A stretch of 64,000 nt of DNA from Rouxiella badensis (GTDB lineage: Bacteria > Pseudomonadota > Gammaproteobacteria > Enterobacterales > Enterobacteriaceae): contig NZ_MRWE01000007.1 in assembly GCF_002093665.1 (NCBI RefSeq), forward strand, positions 62,001-126,000, in the 5' to 3' direction. The translations under genes and the position numbers were made by a program. A model generated the notes under the pieces. The model ran no database searches. It was not told the DNA's origin and was given only the letters and a program-made list of their open reading frames with translations. Shown piece after piece: positions 52,322 through 61,091 of this stretch; position 1 is the first letter of the stretch; each line of letters starts with the position of its first letter.

Positions 52322-53599
52322 TTACCTGCGGCTGCGCTGAGAGTTAATCAACGCCCACAGGCTGAGCAGCGCCACAATCATCAGATAATAGCTCGGCGCG
52401 AGCTTTGTGCCGGTAGCGGTGATGAGCAGGGTACAGATGAACGGCGCGAAACCGCCAAATACGGTGACCGCAATGTTATAACCGATAGCCATACCGCTGG
52501 CGCGTGTGGTAACGGGGAACAGGTCGGCCATCATCGACGGCACCGCTGAAAAGTACACCGATTTCAATAACGCCATCCAACATACCAGGGCAATCAGCGC
52601 CGAGGCCGTGTTGTAGTGCGTCATCAGCCAAAAGCCTGGATAAATAGTGATCAATAGCAGGACAAGTGAACCCCACATCAGCGGCAAACGGCCCACTTTT
52701 TCGGCCCACAGGCCCATCAGCGGGGTCGCAACGGTCAAAATGACGCCGGCCAGCAGCGTGGCGGTGAAGGCAATCTGCCCCGAAAAATGCAGCGTTTTAG
52801 TCGCATAGGTCGGTACATAGTTCAGCATATAATTGATTGCCGTCGAGACTACCATCAGACCTACCGCCATGCACAGCAGCGACTTCTGCTGACCGAATAG
52901 CGTTTTCAGCGGCGAAGCCTGGCGGTCGGCTTTAACAAAGCTGTCGGCTTCCTCGATATTGCGGCGAATGTACAGACCGACCGGCCCTATCAACAGCCCA
53001 AAGGCGAAAGGAATGCGCCATCCCCAGTCCTGGATCTGCGATTCCGAGAGCCACTGTGACAGGCCCAAGCCAAAGGCCGAGGCGAGGAGGGTGCTGGCAC
53101 CCTGCGTCGCGAACTGCCAGCTGGCAATGTAGGCTTTACGCTCGGGAAAGTGTTCAACCAGAAACGCGGTCGAGCTGCCGAATTCGCCGCCCGCCGAAAA
53201 GCCCTGAATCAAACGGGCCAGCAGAATTAACAGCGGAGCCGCCAGACCGAGCGTGGCATAAGACGGCGTGACGACAATCATTAGGCTACCGAGCATCATC
53301 AGGCTGATTGACGCCAGCAGTGACGACTTGCGACCGGCACGGTCGGCAAAGGCACCCAGCACAATGGCACCCAACGGGCGAATCAAAAATGAAACGCCGA
53401 AGCTGCCGAAGGCAAGCAGCAGGGAAACGGTCTGGTCGGTCGTCGGGAAATAGGCACGCGCGATGTAAGCAGCGAAGAAGCCATAGACCGCAATGTCGAA
53501 CCACTCCAGCGCATTGCCGATACAGGTGACAAAAAGCGTTTTGGTCAGGCTCGGTTTTACCGCCGTAGCGGTTGATAAGGCTGAAGATGCGTGGCTCAT
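52322..53599 (-). CDS. MFS metabolite:proton symporter (ProP/CitA group)
   Basis: The 425-residue transporter has twelve predicted membrane segments and the metabolite:H+ symporter hallmarks GNALEWFDIAVYGFF at helix 1, FADRAGRKSSL in loop 2-3 and GFSAGGEFGSSTAFLVE at helix 5. It overlaps the stop of the M20 peptidase gene upstream by four bases. It probably imports the peptide-like or N-acylated substrate which that enzyme hydrolyses. Confidence 0.9.
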   Translation of the reverse strand: MSHASSALSTATAVKPSLTKTLFVTCIGNALEWFDIAVYGFFAAYIARAYFPTTDQTVSLLLAFGSFGVSFLIRPLGAIVLGAFADRAGRKSSLLASISLMMLGSLMIVVTPSYATLGLAAPLLILLARLIQGFSAGGEFGSSTAFLVEHFPERKAYIASWQFATQGASTLLASAFGLGLSQWLSESQIQDWGWRIPFAFGLLIGPVGLYIRRNIEEADSFVKADRQASPLKTLFGQQKSLLCMAVGLMVVSTAINYMLNYVPTYATKTLHFSGQIAFTATLLAGVILTVATPLMGLWAEKVGRLPLMWGSLVLLLITIYPGFWLMTHYNTASALIALVCWMALLKSVYFSAVPSMMADLFPVTTRASGMAIGYNIAVTVFGGFAPFICTLLITATGTKLAPSYYLMIVALLSLWALINSQRSRR

Positions 53600-55035
53600 T
53601 TTCCACCGTCCTGCGCCAGACTTTTTGCCGCGTGCTGATGGTGTGCCGCCAGCAACGCGTCGCCGCGCTCGCCCAGACTCCAGAACAGACGCGTCATGAT
53701 CTCCAGGCCTTCACGGGCGATGGAAATCAGCATGTGTTCGTCTACCGCGTGCTGGCCGCAGGCTGGATAAGAGTGCGGCACCCACAGCGTCGGCAGGCCG
53801 AGGATATCGGCGAACACCTCATTGGGCAGAGAACCGCCGAGGTTAGGCAGCAGGGCGGGCTTTTTATCGCTGCTCTGCTGCATGACTTCGAGCACCCAAT
53901 CGACCAGCGGGTCGGTGGGATCAAAACGGGTTGCCGGTGAACCGCGCAGGAACTCGACCTCAACGGAGTGGAATCCGTGGGCATCGAGATGCTCACGCAC
54001 GTGTTGTTGCAAATTTTGCCAGTCGGTGCCGACCACAAAACGCATCTGACACACCGCCGTTGCCTTGGCGGGAATGGCATTCATTGGGCGTGCCGGGTTG
54101 CCGGTCAAAAACGACAGCACTTCCATCTGATTCCAGGCAAACAGGCGTTCGGCCGGCGTCAGACCCGCTTCACCCCAGTTAACGTCAATTTCAGGATCGC
54201 CCGGCGTAGTCGCGACCTCGATATCGCGGAGGATCTCGCGAATCGCAGTGCTGACCGCGGGCGGTTTCAACGCTGCGACTTGCATCTGTCCCTGCTGATT
54301 GATAAGGCATGAAATAGCGTTCGCCAGCAGCGTACCCGGGTTTGGCAGTAAGCCGCCCCAGTTACCGGAGTGGTAGTCTTTGTCGCGCGCGTTGACGGAA
54401 AGGCGGAAGTTAACCGCACCGCGGGAACCGAGGAACAGCGTTGGGCGTTCGGCGCTCAGGCGTGGACCGTCGGAGGCGAGAAATAGATCCGCGCTGAGGG
54501 TCTGGTGGTGTGTGCGGCAGACCTCGGCAAGCCCTGGAGAACTGATCTCTTCACCCATTTCAAACAGCAGCTTGCAGTTGAAGCCAAGCTTGCCGCCGCG
54601 AGCGGCGAATACCTGCTCCAGTGCGGCCAGGTTGACGCTGTGTTGGCCCTTGTTATCGGCGCTGCCTCGGCCATACCAGCGGTTACCGTCCTCAAACAGC
54701 ACCCAGGGGTCCAGGCCTTCACTCCAGTTCTCGTCGTCACCGAACACCACGTCGCCGTGACCATAGCTCAATACCGTCGGTAACGTCGGGTCTTCAATGC
54801 GCGATGCGATGAGAAAGGGACGATTGGCTGCCTGAGGATTATCGATAAGCTGCAGCTCAAAGCCCATTGCCCGCAGCGCGGGATTAATTTCTTCTTCGAA
54901 GTAACGTTTCAATATCTCGTCACGCTCGGTTGACTGACTCTCGGTCGCCAATGCTACGCGTCGCGCGAGCACCGCCTTGAATTCGCCGCCGTCAAACCAT
55001 CCCAGAGCCTGCTTTACTGCTTTTTCCACTGTCAT
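53596..55035 (-). CDS. M20-family metallopeptidase / deacylase (ArgE/DapE/CPG2 type)
   Basis: The 479-residue zinc hydrolase has the metal motif SYGHGDVVFGDDENW (near 92-106), the GRGSADNKGQ segment with the bridging Asp, and FEMGEEISSPG for the catalytic Glu. An inserted dimerisation domain follows. It is longer than DapE or ArgE and closer to dipeptidase-type M20 members. Substrate is unknown; the coupled MFS gene and divergent LysR gene make a small catabolic unit. Confidence 0.88.
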   Translation of the reverse strand: MTVEKAVKQALGWFDGGEFKAVLARRVALATESQSTERDEILKRYFEEEINPALRAMGFELQLIDNPQAANRPFLIASRIEDPTLPTVLSYGHGDVVFGDDENWSEGLDPWVLFEDGNRWYGRGSADNKGQHSVNLAALEQVFAARGGKLGFNCKLLFEMGEEISSPGLAEVCRTHHQTLSADLFLASDGPRLSAERPTLFLGSRGAVNFRLSVNARDKDYHSGNWGGLLPNPGTLLANAISCLINQQGQMQVAALKPPAVSTAIREILRDIEVATTPGDPEIDVNWGEAGLTPAERLFAWNQMEVLSFLTGNPARPMNAIPAKATAVCQMRFVVGTDWQNLQQHVREHLDAHGFHSVEVEFLRGSPATRFDPTDPLVDWVLEVMQQSSDKKPALLPNLGGSLPNEVFADILGLPTLWVPHSYPACGQHAVDEHMLISIAREGLEIMTRLFWSLGERGDALLAAHHQHAAKSLAQDGGK

Positions 55036-55198
55036 AGAAAGTCCTGATGTTGTCTTAATTATTTTTTATTGGTTTATGCTCTCCTTATGTAATAGAAAAT
55101 GCAGCTTTGCCACAATAATAATAATTGCAATGAAGCATTGCTTTAATTATAACGCTCCCATGCACAAAATAGAGGCATGCACTCTCGCGGAGCAAAAT
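55036..55198. promoter_or_regulatory. Divergent M20/LysR promoter region with dyad
   Basis: The dyad GCAAT-GAAGC-ATTGC (55127-55141) lies between the two genes, in a place where LysR-type regulators usually bind. GGAG seven bases before the ATG at 55199 fixes the lysR start. Confidence 0.5.
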
Positions 55199-56122
55199 AT
55201 GCACAGCACTGAAATTCGCTATTTTTTGGCGGTCGCCAATACGGGTTCGTTAAGCGCTGCCAGCAAGCAGCTGTTTGTGGCGGTATCAGCCATCAGCCGA
55301 CAGATTCAGCAACTGGAAACGCGAATCGGTGCGACGCTGTTTGAGCGACACGCTCGAGGGATGGTGCTCAATGATGCCGGGCAAATCCTCGAAAATCACG
55401 TTCGTAAGAGCATGATGGATATGGAGTTTGCGATTGCCGAGATTCAGGGGCTCAAGGCGGTGCGCCGCACGGTGATTCGCATGGCCTGCACTGACGGGCC
55501 CGCTTATGACCTGCTGCCGCAAATGTTTGCCCGCTTTCGCGCCATTAATCCCGGCGTGATGTTTTACCTTAACGTGGGCACGGCGCAGCTGGTATCCGAG
55601 ACTATTCGCAGCGGCGATTGTGATCTGGCCTTGCAGTTCAGCCTGACGCCAGAGCGAGGCGTTGACGTGCTGGCGTCCTATCCTGCGTCGGTTCTTCTGG
55701 CGATGCGTCACGATCACCCGCTGGCTCACCAGCAAGTGCAGCTTGGCGACCTGCATGCTTATCCGCTGGCCTTTAATGAGCCAACGAGCACCATTCGCCA
55801 GCTGTTTGATTTGTCATGTCGCATGAATGGAATATTTCTCGAACCGGCCTTGAGCTGCAATCGCTTCAGCACGCTGTATGACTTTATGCTTTGCACGCCG
55901 GGCGCGCTGGTGGCCTGTAGCCATTTTTCGGTGATGTTCAAGGCTCGCCGGGACCGGTTGGTTTTGAAGTCTATCAACATTGAACAACTCAGCCAGCGAA
56001 CGTTACAACTGCAAACGCAGGCGGGCAGGCACCGCTCGGCGGCGCTAAGCCAGTTTATTGATTTCAGCTGTGAGTTATTAAACCGTGAAGGCGCGGCCTT
56101 CGAGCGCGACTTTGGTTTATAG
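55199..56122 (+). CDS. LysR-family transcriptional regulator
   Basis: The 307-residue protein has a winged helix-turn-helix (ANTGSLSAASKQLFVAVSAISRQIQQLE, near 13-40) and a LysR substrate-binding domain (about 90-295). I choose the ATG at 55199 because the family fold starts at MHSTEIRYFLAV and GGAG is placed correctly; the frame is open 74 codons upstream across the promoter region. It probably controls the divergent M20-MFS pair. Confidence 0.92.
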   Translation: MHSTEIRYFLAVANTGSLSAASKQLFVAVSAISRQIQQLETRIGATLFERHARGMVLNDAGQILENHVRKSMMDMEFAIAEIQGLKAVRRTVIRMACTDGPAYDLLPQMFARFRAINPGVMFYLNVGTAQLVSETIRSGDCDLALQFSLTPERGVDVLASYPASVLLAMRHDHPLAHQQVQLGDLHAYPLAFNEPTSTIRQLFDLSCRMNGIFLEPALSCNRFSTLYDFMLCTPGALVACSHFSVMFKARRDRLVLKSINIEQLSQRTLQLQTQAGRHRSAALSQFIDFSCELLNREGAAFERDFGL

Positions 56123-56143
56123 CGGGGCGTTAGCGCAGAGCGG

Positions 56144-56851
56144 TCAGGACGCGACTCTTTCGCGCGCCGGATGCCGTTGCCAACTGACGCTAGGCCAGCC
56201 TTTCTTTTCGGCAATCTGTTGTAGCGCGCGGCAGCCGTTGACGATCGTCGGATAGTCTACAAACTCCAGCAGCGGCAGGTCGAAGATAGAATCGCTGTAG
56301 GCGTAAGTCTTTTTAAACTGCGGCGTCGTCGGCTGTTGCAGCCATGACTCAAGGCGATGCACCGTGCCCTGATGAAACGTCAGTTCGCCGGTGGTCTCAC
56401 CGGTAAAACACTGCCGATGGTCGTTGAATTCCGGCACGATGCCGAACGCGTGATCGATCCCCAGACGGCGCGCGATGGGCGTCACCAGATGCTCGCCCGA
56501 GGCAGAAATCAGGGCAATAGTGTCGCCACGTTCCTTATGCCAGGCAATCTGCTGCCGGGCCTGTGGATACAGCCTGGGTAAAATATCGCGATGCACGAAA
56601 CGCTCAACCCAACCGGATACCGTACGGCGGTGATAACCGCTCATTGGCGCAAGGGTGAGTTTTAAATAACAGGCGATATTGTTGGGGTCTGGCGGGGAGT
56701 CTGCATAGTGAGTAACGGGGTGCATTTGTCGTTGGTGATGGTCTAAGCGTGCCGTCGTCGTATAGCCCTGAGAAACTAACCAATGTAGCCACAGGCTGGC
56801 ACTGTCATCGCTAATCAGCGTTTTATCGAGATCGAACAGCGCTAAATCCAT
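56144..56851 (-). CDS. HAD-IB family hydrolase (SerB-like phosphatase)
   Basis: The 235-residue protein has HAD motif I FDLDKTLISDD (residues 5-15), motif II as ALISASGEHLV and a C-terminal YAYSDSIFDLPLLEFVD for motifs III/IV. This layout fits HAD-IB phosphatases acting on small phosphate esters, such as the phosphoserine phosphatase or CicA/YfhB groups. I start at the ATG at 56851; GGGGA lies upstream. Substrate unknown. It converges on the LysR gene with 21 bases between. Confidence 0.85.
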   Translation of the reverse strand: MDLALFDLDKTLISDDSASLWLHWLVSQGYTTTARLDHHQRQMHPVTHYADSPPDPNNIACYLKLTLAPMSGYHRRTVSGWVERFVHRDILPRLYPQARQQIAWHKERGDTIALISASGEHLVTPIARRLGIDHAFGIVPEFNDHRQCFTGETTGELTFHQGTVHRLESWLQQPTTPQFKKTYAYSDSIFDLPLLEFVDYPTIVNGCRALQQIAEKKGWPSVSWQRHPARERVAS

Positions 56852-57293
56852 CACCCAGTTCCCCGTAAAATACGATGTCAATTCAGGTTAGCGGAAAAAA
56901 TTGTGAAGCGTAAGGCGAAAAAGAAAAATTTTTGATGAAACTAAAATGAAGCTGTGCAGTGGAGCGGCAATGGTTAAAGGTTAAACAAGCCTTTGTGCGT
57001 CAGTGCGATTTTTGTCGTTGAATCGCATATGTTGATAAAACATTTAGATTTTTGGTGAGCTCTGCCGCTAAGCTGACTGTACAATCACCGCAGGGCGGAA
57101 TTTTTCGGTAAAATTCGCTCAATTACGCGATCTGAGGCAGACAAAAGCGCAATTAAGTCTACTATTCAAAGAAACTTTACATTCGAGGAGTTTCTTCTCA
57201 AGCCATAAAACGGTATTTTTTATACCGATAAGTTCAAACCTGATTGAAAGATAACATAAATTTCAGTTACCCGGACAGAAGCGCTAATAACCT
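56852..57293 (+). promoter_or_regulatory. dacC upstream region
   Basis: About 440 bases hold no recognised ORF. A hairpin-forming repeat GAATTTT/AAAATTC lies at 57098-57117 in GCGGAATTTTTCGGTAAAATTCGC-like context. A GAGGAG motif near 57185 is too far from dacC to serve it. The dacC promoter must lie here. Confidence 0.35.
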
Positions 57294-58556
57294 ATGACAA
57301 TTTCTTTCTTATCTAAACGGAACCTTCTTTGTACGTTCAGCGGCACCGTTTTGTTGCTAACGTTTCCCGCTGCACACGCCGACACTGCTCCAGCAAAACC
57401 GGTGGACATCGCAGCCTCTTCAACCCCCACTCCGGGTGCCCCGGCTTCTCCGCAAATTGACGCAAAATCATGGGTGCTGATGGACTACGGCAGTGGCAAA
57501 ATTATTGCCGAGTCGCAGCCTGATGCGCGACTCGACCCTGCCAGCCTGACGAAAATCATGGTCAGTTATGTTGTCGGCCAGGCGCTGAAATCAGGCAAGA
57601 TTCACTCCACTGACGTGGTGACCATCGGCAAAGACGCGTGGGCGACCGGTAACCCGGTGCTGCGCGGCTCGTCGTTGATGTTCCTCAAACCGGGCGATCA
57701 GGTGCCTGTTTCCGAGCTGAATAAAGGCGTCGTTATCCAGTCCGGCAACGACGCCAGCATTGCGTTGGCTGATTACGTCGCGGGCAGTCAGGACGCCTTC
57801 GTGGGGCTGATGAACCGTTATTCGCAGCAGTTGAATCTGACCAATACCCAGTTCAAAACCGTGCACGGTCTGGACTCTGACGGCCAGTACACCTCGGCGA
57901 AGGACATGGCGTTGCTCTCCCGTGCGCTTATCCACGATACGCCAGACGAATATGCGATGAACAAGGAAAAAGAGTTCACCTTTAACCGCATTCGTCAGGT
58001 TAACCGTAACCGCCTGCTGTGGAGCACTAACCTGAACGTCGACGGGATCAAAACCGGCTACACCTCAGGCGCAGGTTACAACCTGGTGTCATCGGCGGTT
58101 GACTCCAACGGGATGCGACTCATCGCCGTGGTGATGGGCGCCCCGAGCGATCGCGTGCGTTTCAGTGAGAGCGAATCTCTGCTTACCTGGGGCTTCCGTT
58201 TTTATGAAACTATCACCCCAATCAAGGCCGCCGATGCTTTCACCACGCAGCGCGTATGGTTTGGGGCACAGAAAACCGTGCCGTTGGGCGTAGCAGAAGA
58301 TGCGTCGTTGACCTTCCCGAAAGGTCAGCTTAAGAACCTCAAGGCCAGTTTCACGCTGAACAACCCGCAGCTAGAGGCGCCGATTACCAAGAATCAGGTT
58401 GTTGGTACTATCGACTTCTCGCTTGACGGTAAGGTCATTGAGCAGCGTCCATTGGTGGCAAAAGAAGATGTGCCGCAGGGTGGCTTCTTTAGTCGCATCT
58501 GGGACTTCGTGATGATGAAGGTGAGCGGTCTTTTCAGTAAAGTATTCGGTAAATAA
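57294..58556 (+). CDS. dacC: D-alanyl-D-alanine carboxypeptidase, PBP6 (DacC)
   Basis: The 420-residue low-molecular-weight penicillin-binding protein trims the terminal D-Ala from peptidoglycan pentapeptides. A signal peptide ends near AHA (29). Active-site motifs are SLTK (84-87), SGN (150-152) and KTG (253-255). The C-terminal amphipathic anchor [15 protein letters not shown] matches PBP6 better than PBP5. A Pro/Ala-rich linker (32-53) lengthens it compared with E. coli DacC (400). It is followed by ybjG; in E. coli deoR lies between the two. Confidence 0.93.
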   Translation: MTISFLSKRNLLCTFSGTVLLLTFPAAHADTAPAKPVDIAASSTPTPGAPASPQIDAKSWVLMDYGSGKIIAESQPDARLDPASLTKIMVSYVVGQALKSGKIHSTDVVTIGKDAWATGNPVLRGSSLMFLKPGDQVPVSELNKGVVIQSGNDASIALADYVAGSQDAFVGLMNRYSQQLNLTNTQFKTVHGLDSDGQYTSAKDMALLSRALIHDTPDEYAMNKEKEFTFNRIRQVNRNRLLWSTNLNVDGIKTGYTSGAGYNLVSSAVDSNGMRLIAVVMGAPSDRVRFSESESLLTWGFRFYETITPIKAADAFTTQRVWFGAQKTVPLGVAEDASLTFPKGQLKNLKASFTLNNPQLEAPITKNQVVGTIDFSLDGKVIEQRPLVAKEDVPQGGFFSRIWDFVMMKVSGLFSKVFGK

Positions 58557-58574
58557 CCGACTTTTCAGAAATAC

Positions 58575-58607
58575 AAAAAAGGCGAGGAATCCATCCTCGC
58601 CTTTTTA
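58575..58607. terminator. Bidirectional terminator between dacC and ybjG
   Basis: AAAAAAGGCGAGGA and TCCTCGCCTTTTT form a strong stem with A- and T-runs on both sides, serving the two convergent genes. Confidence 0.88.
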
Positions 58608-58629
58608 TTTGCCTGGATAAATGCGGCTT

Positions 58630-59235
58630 TTATTCGCGCACCCAGCCTTTACGAATGGGGAGAGCAAAGCTAAAGCGGTAAAGTTTCTCCATCAGCGCGC
58701 GGATTTGCATGCCAAACAGGTTCCATACCAGCTGTGAGAAAAGGCAAGCGAGCATGCCAACCAGCAGGCCGCCCAGCATATCCATCGGCCAATGCACGCC
58801 AAGATAAACGCGAGACCAGGCGATACCGGCACCGATAACCAGGAACAGCACGCCGGACCAGACGCGGTGCCAGAAAACGAAAGCCAGGGCGAAGGTAAAG
58901 ATAGCGGTGCCGTGATCGCTCGGGAATGAACTGTCAGGAGCGTGTTGCAGGAAGGTATAACCAAAGCCTTCAACAAATGGACGGGCATGGGGAAACAGCT
59001 CGGAAAGCGTTTTTGCACAGGTCATGGCGAATATCAGCGCAATGCCAATTTTAGTGGCGAGTTCACGCTGCAAACTTATTGTTTGATTATTACCCCATAG
59101 CCATAGGCCAACGATGATAACCGGCACGATAAAAATCATGTCGTTCGCCAGGAAGAAGGCAATATCCAGCAGCCATTTCGGCGAAGCAGGTGTTGCATTA
59201 ATCCAGGCGAACAGCAAGTGGTTAAGCTGTTCCAT
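58630..59235 (-). CDS. ybjG: Undecaprenyl-diphosphate phosphatase YbjG (PAP2 family)
   Basis: The 201-residue inner-membrane protein dephosphorylates undecaprenyl diphosphate, recycling the lipid carrier used for peptidoglycan and O-antigen. PAP2 motifs are visible: KTLSELFPHARPF, PSDHGTAIF and SRVYLGVHWPMDM. The C-terminus FALPIRKGWVRE is nearly identical to E. coli YbjG (198). I start at the ATG at 59235 because GAGG lies six to nine bases before it. Confidence 0.94.
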   Translation of the reverse strand: MEQLNHLLFAWINATPASPKWLLDIAFFLANDMIFIVPVIIVGLWLWGNNQTISLQRELATKIGIALIFAMTCAKTLSELFPHARPFVEGFGYTFLQHAPDSSFPSDHGTAIFTFALAFVFWHRVWSGVLFLVIGAGIAWSRVYLGVHWPMDMLGGLLVGMLACLFSQLVWNLFGMQIRALMEKLYRFSFALPIRKGWVRE

Positions 59236-59466
59236 AAATACCCTCATCTTTTGGTCGGCAAAATAGGCGCCGAAAATTTTGTTACTGCAAGTTTACTGAC
59301 ATGCTGACCGTGAAAAACTTATTCAGTTCAACGTTAAGTCTTACCGAACCACGCGTAAAGAGTGTGACAATCAATAAAGCCGACTTATTTAACTTTCGTA
59401 TAGGTAACTAACGCCCTTGATATTACAGGGAATAAATTAAGGAATACTTAAGGAGGGAGTTTACCG

Positions 59467-59535
59467 GTGATTTTCAATCGGGCTTGCAGGAATAGTCTTA
59501 ATTTAACAAGAGTTTATCCATGGATTAAAAAGTGA
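59467..59535 (+). CDS. Candidate small protein, 22 codons
   Basis: A GTG-initiated ORF begins ten bases after a full AAGGAGG (59450-59456). It encodes a short basic peptide ending YPWIKK, and its stop codon lies inside a hairpin (59527-59560) that ends in a T-run. It stands in a 357-base gap between ybjG and the isochorismatase gene. I recognise no family. Chance is possible. Confidence 0.25.
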   Translation: MIFNRACRNSLNLTRVYPWIKK

Positions 59536-59560
59536 GCAGAATAAGTCCTGCTCACTTTTA
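59527..59560. terminator. Terminator of the isochorismatase-family gene
   Basis: AAAAAGTGAGCAG and CTGCTCACTTTTA form a 12-bp stem with an eight-base loop. On the minus strand a U-rich run follows, so it ends the isochorismatase transcript; it could also end a plus-strand transcript. Confidence 0.8.
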
Positions 59561-59592
59561 TCATTTCATTACGCGAATACAAATTTAGAAGG

Positions 59593-60144
59593 CTATTGTT
59601 CAGCGGCAATGAAAGCCGCAGTGTCCATTACCCTGGCAATCGGCCCATTAAGGCAGGCATTGTGGTGAGCAATAATATCGGCCGCAGAAAGTTGTGCAGT
59701 ATTAATACAGCTATGCCCATCAGAGATAAGAATCGGCTTAATACCCAAGGCGAGAGAAGAGCGACAGGCAGTATCAACACAGTACTGAGTTTTAAGGCCC
59801 ACAATCACCACCTCGCCAATATGTTGCTGTTGCAGTATTTCGGCTAAATCGGTGCCATCGAAACAGCTGGCGCGAGACTTATCGACAAATTTATCGCGTG
59901 CGGCATCAAATTTTAATTCAGGCACAACGTTCCAGATCTTTTCTCCGGCGGCATAGGGCGAACCCGGCGGTCCCGCGTGGCGAATGAAGAATACTGGTAA
60001 AGCATGCTGATGAAAGTGTTCAATGAGCTGATTAATATTGTCGAGCAGAGCTTCACGCTGGAAGGGAAGCGGCGCGACGGAGCACTGGCCAATCTGCATG
60101 TCGATAACGAGCAGGGCCTGTTTGGGGGCGAGATTTTGCTGCAT
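59593..60144 (-). CDS. Isochorismatase-family cysteine hydrolase
   Basis: The 183-residue protein has the catalytic triad of the family: Asp in LLVIDMQIGQ (near 15), Lys in DKSRASCFDGT (near 89) and Cys in GLKTQYCVDTACRSS (near 122). Members hydrolyse C-N or ether bonds in nicotinamide, ureidoacrylate, biuret or isochorismate; the exact reaction cannot be inferred. AAGGAG precedes the ATG. Upstream on the same strand lie a threonine-rich leader ORF and an intrinsic terminator, suggesting attenuation. It has its own terminator and appears monocistronic. Confidence 0.88.
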   Translation of the reverse strand: MQQNLAPKQALLVIDMQIGQCSVAPLPFQREALLDNINQLIEHFHQHALPVFFIRHAGPPGSPYAAGEKIWNVVPELKFDAARDKFVDKSRASCFDGTDLAEILQQQHIGEVVIVGLKTQYCVDTACRSSLALGIKPILISDGHSCINTAQLSAADIIAHHNACLNGPIARVMDTAAFIAAEQ

Positions 60145-60189
60145 GGCGTTTCTCCTTGTTCTTTTCGTTAAAGCCGGAAAGGTCAGGGG

Positions 60190-60220
60190 GAAAAAAGCCC
60201 CGCCTTCTCCGGCGGGGCTC
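60190..60220 (-). terminator. Attenuator terminator upstream of the isochorismatase-family gene
   Basis: On the minus strand AGCCCCGCC, loop GGAGAA, GGCGGGGCT and then a U-run form a perfect 9-bp GC-rich intrinsic terminator. It lies 30 bases after the leader ORF stop and about 50 bases before the structural-gene ATG. Such a terminator inside a 5' leader is the hallmark of attenuation. Confidence 0.9.
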
Positions 60221-60249
60221 AGTTGCTTATACAGTCTGTAAACTTGTCG

Positions 60250-60333
60250 TTAACAGCGTAAGACAACCTGCGACCCACCCGATAGGGTAGTCGTTGTGGT
60301 GGTTGTCTGTGTTAGTGCGCTGTATATATTCAT
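60250..60333 (-). CDS. Threonine-rich leader peptide (candidate attenuator ORF)
   Basis: The 27-codon ORF starts MNIYSALTQ and continues with seven consecutive threonine codons (residues 10-16) using ACA, ACC, ACG and ACT, then LSGGSQVVLRC. Eight of nine residues from 8 to 16 are Thr. The Thr run lies between the arms AGACAACC (minus strand of 60301-60308) and GGTTGTCT (minus strand of 60261-60268), an 8-bp perfect stem which a ribosome on those codons would disrupt. The resemblance is to ThrL of the thr operon, but the gene downstream is an isochorismatase-family hydrolase. No strong ribosome site is visible. On the minus strand a TTGACG hexamer lies 17 bases before CATATT close to the ATG, so the transcript may have a very short 5' end. 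Confidence 0.75.
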   Translation of the reverse strand: MNIYSALTQTTTTTTTLSGGSQVVLRC

Positions 60334-60503
60334 AAATCTAATATGTCATTGACTTATAACTTCGTCAATCAATATTACTCACGACAATCTGAAACATTTT
60401 TTTAACATTATTGTGACGTCGTCGGTCATTTCATTGACTTCGAGTGGAGTATTTATGGATTAAATTCGAGAAAATAAGTGAAGTAATGGAGAGGAGAAAG
60501 TTA

Positions 60504-61091
60504 ATGGATATGAAAACGCTTGCAACCTACGACCGTGATGCGGCCGACTATGCGCAGGAATGGGAATCGCAGCCTGCAGGAGAGGACCTTCGTGACACGG
60601 TAAGAAAGTTTTTCACTCAGGGTCCAACTATCGACGTCGGCTGCGGCAGCGGAAGAGATGCCGCCTGGCTTAACGCTAATGGCTATCCAACGGTAGGCGT
60701 CGATGCGTCAAAAGGACTGCTGTTACAGGCTCATGAAATGCACCCTGAGCTCAGCCTGTTTCAGTCAGCGTTGCCAGAACTGGTCGGCGTGAAGGAGCAA
60801 AGTTTTGAAAATGTGCTCTGTGAAACGGTCATCATGCATTTGCCCATCGACTTGATAGAACCCTCAGTGCAAAAACTGCTGAGGCTGCTAAAGAGTCAGG
60901 GGATCTTATATCTCAGCTGGCGGGTAACCGAAGAGGAGGACAAACGCGACGAGCGCGGTCGTCTCTATGCGGCCTTTGACGAACGTATCGTTATAAACGG
61001 TCTTGCAGGTGCCCAGCTGTTGATGGATGAGAAAATTGTTAGCCAGTCCTCGGGCAAAATTATTCGCCGTATCGTTGTCAGAAAGAACTGA
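60504..61091 (+). CDS. Class I SAM-dependent methyltransferase
   Basis: The 195-residue protein has motif I TIDVGCGSGRDAAWL (near 38-52), acidic GVDASKG and a LLRLLKSQGILYLSWR post-motif. It matches small methyltransferases of the Methyltransf_11/25 type; substrate unknown. I start at the ATG at 60504 because GAGGAGA lies seven bases before; an upstream GTG (60444) gives a less likely 20-residue extension. Directly after its stop a GNAT remnant continues in the same frame, perhaps once an acetyltransferase partner gene. Confidence 0.88.
   Translation: MDMKTLATYDRDAADYAQEWESQPAGEDLRDTVRKFFTQGPTIDVGCGSGRDAAWLNANGYPTVGVDASKGLLLQAHEMHPELSLFQSALPELVGVKEQSFENVLCETVIMHLPIDLIEPSVQKLLRLLKSQGILYLSWRVTEEEDKRDERGRLYAAFDERIVINGLAGAQLLMDEKIVSQSSGKIIRRIVVRKN

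Noticed and set aside
54977-55198. 74-codon N-terminal extension of the LysR protein
   Set aside because: It would run antisense through the start of the M20 gene and the promoter. The LysR fold begins at the ATG at 55199, with a proper ribosome site.
60250-60333. True thrL of a threonine biosynthetic operon
   Set aside because: No thrA, thrB or thrC follows; the next gene is an isochorismatase-family hydrolase and then ybjG on the same strand. The leader is kept as a separate finding.
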